This document shows positions 16,203 through 23,496 of a stretch of DNA of 64,000 bases, piece by piece. The DNA is from an uncultured Opitutia bacterium (GTDB taxonomy: Bacteria > Verrucomicrobiota > Verrucomicrobiia > Opitutales > UBA953). How positions within the stretch are numbered: the stretch's first letter is position 1; every line of letters begins with the position of its first letter. A program made the position numbers and the translations under genes. The notes beneath the pieces were generated by a model that did no database searches, was not told the origin of the DNA, and saw only the letters and a list, made by a program, of their open reading frames with translations. The DNA lies in contig CAIOAN010000009.1 of the NCBI GenBank assembly GCA_903855995.1, forward strand, positions 62,001 through 126,000, read 5' to 3'.

Positions 16203-16913
16203 TTACTTCTTAGTGCGCGTATGCAGGCCGCACTCTTTCTTATCGAAGCCAGGCCAGCGTCCGCCGCGTTCGTCGCCGTTGGAAGTGGGCAGGGTGCAAG
16301 GGAAGCAGCCGATGGAGCGGTAACCGCGGTCGTGCAGGACGTTATGCGGAAGGCCGTGCTCATTAAGGTAGGCCCAGACCTTGTCGCGGCTCCAGTCGAC
16401 GAGCGGGTTGAGCTTCCAGACATCGGAGTTGTCGGGACGGGCGGCGAGCGAGAGTAAAGGCGTCACGGAACGCTCGGCGCTCTGGTCGCGGCGCATGCCG
16501 GTGATCCAGAGATCGAGGTCGTAGAGTTTCTTGCCGAGCGAGTCGACCTTACGGAGTGCGCAGCACTTTTCGGGGTCGCGCTTCCAGAGCTCGGCGCCGT
16601 ATTGGGCGGCCTGCTGTTCGACGGTCTGCGCAGGGTGCACTTCCTCGACCTTGATGCCGAGGTGGGCTTCGAGCTTCGCCTTGAACTCAAGCGTCTCCGG
16701 GAAGAGCAGGCCGGTGTTGAGCGTGAAGGCCTGGATGGGGATGCCGGCGGTCTTGGCGAGGTGCAGGATGACCACGCCGGCGGGCTGGAAACTCGTGCCG
16801 ATACCGGCGCGAGCACCGAAAGTCTCGTAGGCCCAGCGCAGACGGTCCACCGGCGCCAACGTCAAGAGACGGGCGTCGAGATCCGGGATGCGGTCTGGGT
16901 TGAGGTCGGCCAT
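16203..16913 (-). CDS. cysH: Assimilatory adenylyl-sulfate (APS) reductase, Fe-S type
   Basis: The 236-residue protein reduces activated sulfate to sulfite using thioredoxin or glutaredoxin. It carries the paired cysteines C117-C118 and C203-x-x-C206, which bind the 4Fe-4S cluster of plant/Pseudomonas-type APS reductases and are absent from enterobacterial PAPS reductases. The catalytic Cys is C228 in KKECGLH. The preferred substrate is therefore APS, even though an APS kinase domain is encoded downstream. The start at 16913 (MADLNP) lies 8 bases after the sir stop; a longer start inside sir is less likely. Confidence 0.92.
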   Translation of the reverse strand: MADLNPDRIPDLDARLLTLAPVDRLRWAYETFGARAGIGTSFQPAGVVILHLAKTAGIPIQAFTLNTGLLFPETLEFKAKLEAHLGIKVEEVHPAQTVEQQAAQYGAELWKRDPEKCCALRKVDSLGKKLYDLDLWITGMRRDQSAERSVTPLLSLAARPDNSDVWKLNPLVDWSRDKVWAYLNEHGLPHNVLHDRGYRSIGCFPCTLPTSNGDERGGRWPGFDKKECGLHTRTKK

Positions 16914-16921
16914 TGACTGGC

Positions 16922-18673
16922 TTAGGCGGTGGGAGCGGCGGGCCAGACAGGGGCCTGGTCGACCCAATCACCGAAGGCCTGCCCGGCTTTGCGTTCCTTG
17001 GCGTACTGCTTGAAGAGTTCGCCGATGAGTACCGGAATCTCGTCCGAGAGGGCGGATTCCTTCCAGAGGCGCGCGAGACGCGTGCCTTCGCGATTGCCGC
17101 CGAGCATGATGTTATATTTGCCCGGGGCTTTGCCCACGAGGCCGATCTCGGCGTTGTAAGGACGAGCGCAGCCGTTGGGGCAGCCGGTCATGCGCACGAC
17201 GAGTTCTTCGTTGGCGATGCCCGCGGCAGCCTGGCCTTCTTCGAGTTTCGCGAGGAATTTCGGGAAGACGCGTTCGGATTCGGCGAGGGCGAGACCGCAG
17301 GTCGGGAGAGCCGGGCAGGCCATGCCGCGACCCTTGATGAGCCCAGGGTTGAAGACGGTCGAGCAGCCGTGGTCGTGCAGGAGCTTTTCGATCGCCGCTT
17401 TGTCGGCGTCGTTGACGTCGGAGAGGATCAGGTTTTGCGTGGCGGTGAGACGGAAGGTCGGGGCATATTTCTCAGCGATGAGGCGAAGCGCGGTCTTCAG
17501 TTTGTAGTCGCCGACATCCTTGACGCGGCCGGTCTCGATGAAGAGGCCCAAGAACCAATTCCCGTCGAGCTGCTTGAACCAGCCAAAGGCGTCGCCTTGG
17601 CCGCGGAAGAGGAAGGGCTTCGGCACCGGGAGCGGGCCGCCGATGCGCTGGGCGAGTTCATGGCGGAACCATTCCACGCCTTTTTCCTGCAAGACATACT
17701 TAATGCGGGCGTGCTTACGGTCGGTGCGATCACCCCAGTCGCGGTGGATGGCGACGACGGCGGCGCCGACGCTGACGACTTGTTCGCGAGTAATGAAACC
17801 GATGACGTCGGCGAGGCGAGGGTAGGTGGCTTTATTGCCGTGGGAGGTGCCGAGTCCGCCGCCGACGAGCAGATTGTAGCCGATCAGTTTGCCGTTTTCG
17901 ACGATGGCCACGTAGCCCATGTCATTGGTGAAGATGTCTGTGTCGTTATTCGGAGGAATCGCAAAGCCGGTCTTAAATTTACGGGGTAGGTAAGTCTTAC
18001 CGTAAAGGGCATCCACCGGGGCGCCGGAATCATCGGTATCGGCGGGCGGGGGCATGTACGGATTGGCCTGATCAACGGCGGCGCGAGCCTTGGCGATTTT
18101 GTCACCAAGACCGAGGTCGACCTGCACACCGTCCACCCAGATGGAGTGATAGGCGGTAGTGCGAGGGAGCAGGGCGCGCGTAATGGCGAAGGCATCTTCA
18201 TCGACCTGCACGGCGATCTGGTCGACGGGCGGGTTGGACGGTGCGGTGACGTTGCGGTTAACATCGCCGCAAGTAGCCAGGGTGGAGGAGAGCGCGTCGT
18301 TGATCGATTTAATGAGCGAGCCGATGCCTTTCTGGAGCACGCCGTGGAACTGGAAGGTCTGGCGAGAGGTGATGCGGAGGGTGCCGTTGGCGAAGCGTCC
18401 GGAGAGCTCGTCGTAAACGAGGTATTGAGCGGCTGGGACGATGCCGCCCGTCTGGCGGGTGCGCACCATCACGGAGTATTCCTTGCCTGTTTTGCGCTTA
18501 TCGCGATCATCCTGCTGGTAGATGCCGTGGAACTTGATGAACTGCTCATCGTCGCCGCTGAAGCGATCGGCTTCAGCGTTGGCCAGGGTTTCGCGGATAT
18601 TTCCCGAAAGATCGGGTTTATCGGCCTTAAGTAGTTCGTTCTTGGAGAGGGGCTTACCTGAGGGAGTGTCCAT
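16922..18673 (-). CDS. cysI: Assimilatory sulfite reductase, siroheme / 4Fe-4S subunit
   Basis: The 583-residue hemoprotein reduces sulfite to sulfide with six electrons. The cluster and siroheme ligands are C453 and C459 (CPALPTC) and C498 and C502 (CPNGC, in TGCPNGCARPY). The two-fold repeated ferredoxin-like and siroheme-binding domains of the family are both present (GTLRITSRQTFQFHG; LTATQNLILSD). No flavoprotein subunit CysJ is in the window, so the electron donor may be ferredoxin, or cysJ may lie elsewhere. First gene of the cys operon; cobA is divergent and supplies the siroheme precursor. Confidence 0.95.
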   Translation of the reverse strand: MDTPSGKPLSKNELLKADKPDLSGNIRETLANAEADRFSGDDEQFIKFHGIYQQDDRDKRKTGKEYSVMVRTRQTGGIVPAAQYLVYDELSGRFANGTLRITSRQTFQFHGVLQKGIGSLIKSINDALSSTLATCGDVNRNVTAPSNPPVDQIAVQVDEDAFAITRALLPRTTAYHSIWVDGVQVDLGLGDKIAKARAAVDQANPYMPPPADTDDSGAPVDALYGKTYLPRKFKTGFAIPPNNDTDIFTNDMGYVAIVENGKLIGYNLLVGGGLGTSHGNKATYPRLADVIGFITREQVVSVGAAVVAIHRDWGDRTDRKHARIKYVLQEKGVEWFRHELAQRIGGPLPVPKPFLFRGQGDAFGWFKQLDGNWFLGLFIETGRVKDVGDYKLKTALRLIAEKYAPTFRLTATQNLILSDVNDADKAAIEKLLHDHGCSTVFNPGLIKGRGMACPALPTCGLALAESERVFPKFLAKLEEGQAAAGIANEELVVRMTGCPNGCARPYNAEIGLVGKAPGKYNIMLGGNREGTRLARLWKESALSDEIPVLIGELFKQYAKERKAGQAFGDWVDQAPVWPAAPTA

Positions 18674-18735
18674 GGGTTATTTAATACTTGATATAATTAG
18701 TAATGATTACATAAATAGGGGTCAAGTTTAAATAA
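18674..18735. promoter_or_regulatory. Divergent sir/cobA promoter with inverted-repeat operator
   Basis: This 62-base, very AT-rich spacer must hold both divergent promoters. For sir (minus strand) TTGACC (18725-18720) and ACTAAT (18701-18696) form a possible -35/-10 pair with an 18-base spacer. The perfect palindrome GTAATNATTAC (18700-18710) lies within that spacer, a classic repressor position. The 9-mer ATCATTACT and CTATTTAT are shared with the cysK upstream region. A common sulfur regulator is inferred; none is encoded nearby. Confidence 0.6.
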
Positions 18736-19503
18736 ATGGTAAATTGCGACATCGGCCGGGTGGCCTTCGTCGGTGCAGGACCGGGTGCCCCGGATCTGAT
18801 CACCGTGAGAGGGCTACGTCTGCTCAAGCAGGCGGATGTCGTCATTCATGATGCGCTGCCAGGAGACGCCCTTTTGGCAGAGATTCCGGCGACGACTAAG
18901 ATCGTCCCGGTCGGCAAGCGTTGCGGCGTACATTCGTCTACACAGGACGAGATTAACGCCATTCTGGTTCACGAGACAAAGCAGGGTGGTCTCGTGGTAC
19001 GTCTCAAGGGTGGCGACCCTGGCATCTTCGGCCGTCTCGGCGAAGAGATGGATCACCTCGCCGCCCATGGCATTCCATTCGAAGTCGTCCCAGGAGTTAC
19101 CGCTGCGACCGCTGCGGGCGCTGATGCGGCGTTCCCATTGACCCATCGCGGCAAGGCCGCCTCCGTCACTTTCCTTACGGGTCACTGCGCTGATGGTACG
19201 GATCAGAATTGGAAAGCTCATGTTGAGACCGGTGCCACGCTTTGTCTGTACATGGGCGCGAAGGCGCTGCCGTCCGTCGCGACTAAGCTCATCGCTGCCG
19301 GTGCCCAGGCCGACCTCCCGATTCGTCTGCTCTCCAAAGTTTCTCAGGATGGCTCGTCCGATGTGCTCACGACGTTGACCGACCTCGCTTCCGGTAAGGT
19401 CGACGTTTCCGTGCTACCCACGCCGCTCATTGCGGTCGTCGGCGCCGTGGTCGCACCGCCCCGTCATGCCGGCCTGATGGGCCGCCTCGCAGCGTTCGCC
19501 TGA
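18736..19503 (+). CDS. cobA: Uroporphyrinogen-III C-methyltransferase
   Basis: The 255-residue SAM-dependent enzyme methylates uroporphyrinogen III twice to give precorrin-2, the precursor of siroheme for the sulfite reductase encoded divergently. Motifs are FVGAGPGAPDLIT at the N-terminus, RLKGGDPGIFGRLGEE and VVPGVTAATA, all in the expected order. It is a stand-alone SUMT domain, without the CysG oxidase/chelatase part; the convergent CbiX-like gene may provide ferrochelatase activity. The ATG at 18736 lies inside an AT-rich leader with no clear ribosome binding site. Confidence 0.93.
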   Translation: MVNCDIGRVAFVGAGPGAPDLITVRGLRLLKQADVVIHDALPGDALLAEIPATTKIVPVGKRCGVHSSTQDEINAILVHETKQGGLVVRLKGGDPGIFGRLGEEMDHLAAHGIPFEVVPGVTAATAAGADAAFPLTHRGKAASVTFLTGHCADGTDQNWKAHVETGATLCLYMGAKALPSVATKLIAAGAQADLPIRLLSKVSQDGSSDVLTTLTDLASGKVDVSVLPTPLIAVVGAVVAPPRHAGLMGRLAAFA

Positions 19504-19505
19504 GT

Positions 19506-20519
19506 TCAGGCCTTTTTCCGGCTCTTAGCCCGGAAGTAAAAGTAGACGCCGCCCAAGATGACGGCGACTCCGCCTAGCCAGAGGAGGAGTCTTTCCGGGA
19601 GGTTGAGCGTGCCTTTGGGTAGGCACAGGCTGATGGCGGCCGGCCAGAGGAGCGAAAGCATGATTGCACCGATGACGATATTCTTGGCTGCCTTAAGATT
19701 CACGGGTGGCAGGTCGTGACGCATCATCAGTAACGCGGGCAGGGAGAAGTGCGTGCCCAGTAGCGGGCTGAGTTTCCAGCGAAGGTCCGCGGGCGCGTGT
19801 TCCTTGGCAATCGTCCCGACGTCACCGTCAGGGCCGGCGTGGCGGCCGGGGAGCAGGAAGAGCATCAGGATGACCGCGTCACCCTTGGCGCCTTGCAGCG
19901 CGTGTTCGAGCAGCGGCTCGTTGAAGTCATATTCCGCTCCCTCGCGACGCTCCATCGAGCAGGCGATGAGTTCTTCCGGTTGGAGGCCGAGTTCTTTGCG
20001 CAGCGAGGCGGCCAGGGCGTTGCGGCAGGCGGTAACCTCGGGGGTCGGCGAGCCGTGGTCGCAGAGCAGCACGGTGCCGCTCCCCTTCGTCCAGCCGGTC
20101 TCGCGGAGGTTGTCGGCCAGCATGCCGGTGAGCTCGGCGCCATCGTCGCCGAAGAGCGGCTCGCGGATACGGAGCTTCATCTTGCCCGGTTGAGCGTCGG
20201 CGAAGACCTTGGGGAGGTATTCCGTGATCGCGCGGCTGGGGCCGATGAAGAGAGGGAGTACGACGAGTTCGTCGATGCCATCGGCCTTGGCTTGCGCGAC
20301 GGCGCCTTCGAAGATGACCGCCGGGACGCCGCCGAGCAGGACGGGGTCGATCTTGGTCGAGTGCATCGTCGAGACCGGATGCACGGGTTGACCAATCAGT
20401 TTGCCGACTTCCTGGGCTAGTCCGCGCAGGGCTAATGTCGCTGCCGGTTCGTAGGAACCATTGTCGACTAGGAGGATACGGGTGCCAGCCATAGGTGGTA
20501 AGTGGGGGATAAACTTCAT
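19506..20519 (-). CDS. CbiX/SirB-like chelatase with C-terminal membrane anchor
   Basis: A 337-residue protein with two CbiX-type halves (about 10-125 and 145-260), then two hydrophobic segments (about 278-297 and 308-327) and a basic tail. The second half has CDHGSPTP and LFLLPGRHAGPDGD, resembling a chelatase metal-binding site; the first half has DNGSYEP where a catalytic HGS/HGT would be expected, so only one site may be active. The context (2 bases from convergent cobA, beside the sulfite reductase operon) suggests sirohydrochlorin ferrochelatase for siroheme. The start could also be the ATG at 20492 (MAGTRIL). The membrane tail is unusual for this family. Confidence 0.72.
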   Translation of the reverse strand: MKFIPHLPPMAGTRILLVDNGSYEPAATLALRGLAQEVGKLIGQPVHPVSTMHSTKIDPVLLGGVPAVIFEGAVAQAKADGIDELVVLPLFIGPSRAITEYLPKVFADAQPGKMKLRIREPLFGDDGAELTGMLADNLRETGWTKGSGTVLLCDHGSPTPEVTACRNALAASLRKELGLQPEELIACSMERREGAEYDFNEPLLEHALQGAKGDAVILMLFLLPGRHAGPDGDVGTIAKEHAPADLRWKLSPLLGTHFSLPALLMMRHDLPPVNLKAAKNIVIGAIMLSLLWPAAISLCLPKGTLNLPERLLLWLGGVAVILGGVYFYFRAKSRKKA

Positions 20520-20584
20520 ATTTGCAACGCAGGGTTGGCTGATTGCGGGTTGCCTCGCTCCGGGGGGCAGGGTTTCCTTATGGG

Positions 20585-21385
20585 ATGCCCCGCCGTTTCC
20601 TCGCCGCTGTCGCTCTGTGCCTGAGTGTCCTCTCCCTTTCCGCCGCCGATGGGTGGCTGACCGATTTGGATGAAGCCAAGAAAGTCGCCCTCGCTGAGAA
20701 GAAAGCGATCCTCGTCGACTTCACGGGTAGTGACTGGTGCGGGTGGTGCATCCGCCTTAAGAAGGAGGTTTTTGATCAGCAGGAATTCGCCGCCGCCTCT
20801 AAGCAGTTCGTTCTCGTCGAGCTAGATTTCCCTCAGAAAAAGAAACTCACCCCGGAGGCCAAAGCTAAGAACGAGGCGCTGGCCAAGAAGTTCAATGTCG
20901 AAGGATTTCCAACCATCATGCTGCTCGACGCCCAGGGCGAGCCCTTCGCCCAGACCGGCTATCAAGAAGGAGGTCCGGTCAAGTATCTCGAACACCTCTC
21001 CGAACTGAGCAAGGCCAACACCCCAGAGGGCAAGAAACTCTTCGCCCAGCATAATAGGGATCAGGCCCGCTCTCGTGAACTGGGCGAGGAGCTCGAGAAG
21101 ATTCTCGACCCGTTCCTCAGCAAAAAGGATCTCGCCGGGGCCGAAGGGGCCATCGTGAAATTCGTCAAGGCCAAGGATGTGCAGGGCGAGCTCCGCCTCA
21201 CGCTTCTGATCAATGCTCGCATCAGCAGCGCCCAGGCCTGCAAGCCGGGCGATCACGGTGCGGTCATCAAGGCTATTGACGAGATTCTCGCGGAGACTCC
21301 GGCGGGGACGTCGGGTCTCGATGAGCTCAAGAAGTTCCGCGCCCAGGTCGCCGCGGTCCAGGCTGCCGATCAACCTAAGAAATAA
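20585..21385 (+). CDS. Exported thioredoxin-fold protein 1 (WCGWC)
   Basis: A 266-residue protein with signal peptide (MPRRFLAAVALCLSVLSLSAA), then WLTDLDEAKK, VDFTGSDWC and the redox pair C52-G-W-C55, then the cis-Pro loop GFPTIML. Residues after about 150 form an extra helical, charged domain. It probably reduces, oxidises or isomerises disulfides in the periplasm. It is the first of three tandem paralogues with about 10-30-base spacers, likely one operon. The start at 20585 gives a proper signal peptide; upstream readings do not. Confidence 0.82.
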   Translation: MPRRFLAAVALCLSVLSLSAADGWLTDLDEAKKVALAEKKAILVDFTGSDWCGWCIRLKKEVFDQQEFAAASKQFVLVELDFPQKKKLTPEAKAKNEALAKKFNVEGFPTIMLLDAQGEPFAQTGYQEGGPVKYLEHLSELSKANTPEGKKLFAQHNRDQARSRELGEELEKILDPFLSKKDLAGAEGAIVKFVKAKDVQGELRLTLLINARISSAQACKPGDHGAVIKAIDEILAETPAGTSGLDELKKFRAQVAAVQAADQPKK

Positions 21386-21395
21386 ATTTTACACT

Positions 21396-21890
21396 ATGAA
21401 AAAAATCCTCCCTCTGCTGGCTTTGCTGGTGTCCCTGAGTGCTTCCGCCAAGGTGGCCTGGCTCACCGATCTCGAAGAAGCTAAGAAGGCCGCCGCCAAG
21501 GAAAAGAAGGCCATCTTGGTTGACTTCACCGGCAGCGATTGGTGCGGCTACTGCATCATGCTCCATAAGGAGGTTTTTGATAAGCCCGAGTTCGAGAAAT
21601 TCGCCAAGGATTACATCCTGGTCGAACTCGACTTTCCTCATTCCAAGCCGCTCTCTGCCGCGAAGAAAGCCAAGAACGCCGAAGCCCAGGCTAAGTTCGA
21701 TGTGCATGGTTTCCCCACGGTGATCATCCTCAGCGCCACCGGCGAGGAGCTGGGTCGTCAGACGGGCTATACCCCGAAGTCCGGCCCGAAGGTTTATTTG
21801 GATAAGATCGGTGGTTTCAAGGGTGCGGCTGGCGATGCGCCGGCTCCCGACGCCAAGCCGACGAAACCTAATCCGGCCAAGGCTGCTTAA
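21396..21890 (+). CDS. Exported thioredoxin-fold protein 2 (WCGYC)
   Basis: A 164-residue protein with signal peptide (MKKILPLLALLVSLSASA), WLTDLEEAKK, FTGSDWC and redox pair C50-G-Y-C53, cis-Pro loop HGFPTV, and a short Pro/Ala/Lys tail. It is close to its upstream neighbour over the thioredoxin domain but lacks the C-terminal helical extension. It begins 10 bases after thioredoxin 1 and is likely cotranscribed. The aromatic second residue of the CxxC pair suggests a reductant or DsbD-like role, but this is inference. Confidence 0.82.
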   Translation: MKKILPLLALLVSLSASAKVAWLTDLEEAKKAAAKEKKAILVDFTGSDWCGYCIMLHKEVFDKPEFEKFAKDYILVELDFPHSKPLSAAKKAKNAEAQAKFDVHGFPTVIILSATGEELGRQTGYTPKSGPKVYLDKIGGFKGAAGDAPAPDAKPTKPNPAKAA

Positions 21891-21917
21891 CCTCCCTTTC
21901 ACTCCACGTCTCTTCCC

Positions 21918-22718
21918 ATGAATCTCTTCAGTGTCCTGCCTTGTCTCCTGACCCTTGCCCTCTCTGCTCAGCCGGCTTGGCTGACAGATCTAGACGCTGC
22001 CAAGGCGCTCGCTCTCAAGGAGGGCAAGACGGTGCTGGTCGATTTCACGGGGAGTGACTGGTGCCCTCCCTGCAAGGCTCTGCACAAGAATGTGTTTGAA
22101 TCCGCCGAGTTTGCGGCGGCCGCCAAGAAGTATGTTCTGGTAGAACTCGATTATCCGCGCAGCACGCCGCAGTCCCCTGAGTTGAAGGCGAAGAATGCGG
22201 AACTTTCCAAACAGTTCGCCATCACGGGATTCCCGACGGTCTTGCTGATCGACGCCAAGAGCGGCGAGGTCTTCGGCAAGACGGTCGGTTTCGGCGGCCA
22301 GACCGCCAAGGAATACCTCGAGAAGCTCGCTTCCTTCAAGAACACGCCCGAAGGCAAGGCGGCACTGGCTGATGAACAGAAGAAGGCCACTGAACGTACG
22401 TCCAAGAGCCGTGCGCTGGGTGCTCAAATTGACGCCGCGATCAAGGCCAAGGATTTCCAGGCCGCGGAAAAGGCGCTCGAAGCGATTTTCGCCGATGTCA
22501 CAGGCACGCGTCGGTCCGTGCTGTTTTTCAATAAGGCACGTATCCTGATCCAGATTGATCCTTCCGCCAAGGAACAGGCGACGAAGTATGTGGATCAAGC
22601 CATCGAGCAGGCCGCGGGCGACGAATCCATGACCAAGTCGTTCAAGTCGTTCCGCGACAAGATTTCTTCCGGGACCGCTGCGCCGAAGGCCTCTGTCGAC
22701 CCGAAGAAAGGTGCCTGA
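21918..22718 (+). CDS. Exported thioredoxin-fold protein 3 (WCPPC)
   Basis: A 266-residue protein with signal peptide (MNLFSVLPCLLTLALSA), WLTDLDAAKA, FTGSDWC and redox pair C49-P-P-C52, then TGFPTVLL and a helical C-terminal domain like that of thioredoxin 1. Pro in both CxxC positions differs from the two paralogues and should shift the redox potential. Last gene of the array. Confidence 0.82.
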   Translation: MNLFSVLPCLLTLALSAQPAWLTDLDAAKALALKEGKTVLVDFTGSDWCPPCKALHKNVFESAEFAAAAKKYVLVELDYPRSTPQSPELKAKNAELSKQFAITGFPTVLLIDAKSGEVFGKTVGFGGQTAKEYLEKLASFKNTPEGKAALADEQKKATERTSKSRALGAQIDAAIKAKDFQAAEKALEAIFADVTGTRRSVLFFNKARILIQIDPSAKEQATKYVDQAIEQAAGDESMTKSFKSFRDKISSGTAAPKASVDPKKGA

Positions 22719-22845
22719 GTAAGCGCAGGCCGGCGGCTACGCACCGAACGACGTTCAATGTGTCGTCAAACGGCGTTTATTTTAGGCTTTAATTAAAGAC
22801 AGGCTTCAGTTTGGATGCGCACAGAGGGAGGTGCCCCTTTCCCTC

Positions 22846-23466
22846 ATGACCCTTTTCCTACTTCCTCTCGTCGAGGCTATTCTGGTTATTTTGCTGGCCG
22901 ATTTCATCGGGGGGGTCGTGCACTGGGCCCAGGACGCATATATCCGCGAAGATACTCCTCTCGTCGGGTTGTCGTTGGGTAAGCCCAACATGATTCATCA
23001 CCATCTCCCGCGCTTCATGACCCACCACAGCTGGTGGCGTAGTTCCTGGGATCTGGTGCTGCTGATGTTTATCCTCATCATTACGATGTGGTTGACCGGT
23101 CATCTGAGCTGGCAGGTTTGGCTTTTTGCTTTGGTCGGGGCGAATTCCAATCAGATCCATAAATGGTCGCACCGTACCCGAGCGGAAAACGGACGCATCA
23201 TCAGCTTCTTCCAGGATATCCGGGTGCTGCAGTCGCCGCATCATCACGCGATTCACCATACGAATCCGAAGGATGTCCGCTATTGCCCGGCATCCAATAT
23301 GTTGAACCCGATTTTGGATTTCCTGCATTTCTGGAAAGGTGTCGAATGGGTGCTGCGACGGGTCTTCGGCTTGAAGCGTCGGGTCGATACTTCAATTCCC
23401 GGCAACGGTCTGCCGCCGGCTTGGCTCAACGAGGTTCGCAGCGAACACGCGGGTAAGTTCGAGTAA
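22846..23466 (+). CDS. carF: CarF/TMEM189-type membrane desaturase (plasmalogen-forming)
   Basis: A 206-residue membrane protein of the Kua/TMEM189/CarF family. The His-box pattern is intact: GGVVHW near the N-terminus, NMIHHH, NQIHKWSH and SPHHHAIHH, which together ligate a di-iron centre. Hydrophobic segments lie at about 3-25, 65-85 and 88-105. Family members introduce the vinyl-ether bond of plasmalogens (plasmanylethanolamine desaturase), shown for human TMEM189 and myxobacterial CarF. A GTG at 22831 is an alternative start, but it overlaps the only purine-rich ribosome-site candidate (GGGAGG). It is convergent with gluQ. No ether-lipid synthesis genes are adjacent. Confidence 0.85.
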   Translation: MTLFLLPLVEAILVILLADFIGGVVHWAQDAYIREDTPLVGLSLGKPNMIHHHLPRFMTHHSWWRSSWDLVLLMFILIITMWLTGHLSWQVWLFALVGANSNQIHKWSHRTRAENGRIISFFQDIRVLQSPHHHAIHHTNPKDVRYCPASNMLNPILDFLHFWKGVEWVLRRVFGLKRRVDTSIPGNGLPPAWLNEVRSEHAGKFE

Positions 23467-23496
23467 GCCCCGTCTAATCGCCTATGGGCTATCTTA

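Noticed and set aside
15023-16213. A 396-codon plus-strand open frame across cysNC and cysD
   Set aside because: It is antisense to two certain genes, has Asp/Glu/Gly/Val-rich shadow composition and no domain.
22747-22757. GAACGACGTTC palindrome as a second SOS box
   Set aside because: The spacer between GAAC and GTTC is 3, not 4 bases, and the downstream gene (CarF-type desaturase) is not a typical SOS gene.
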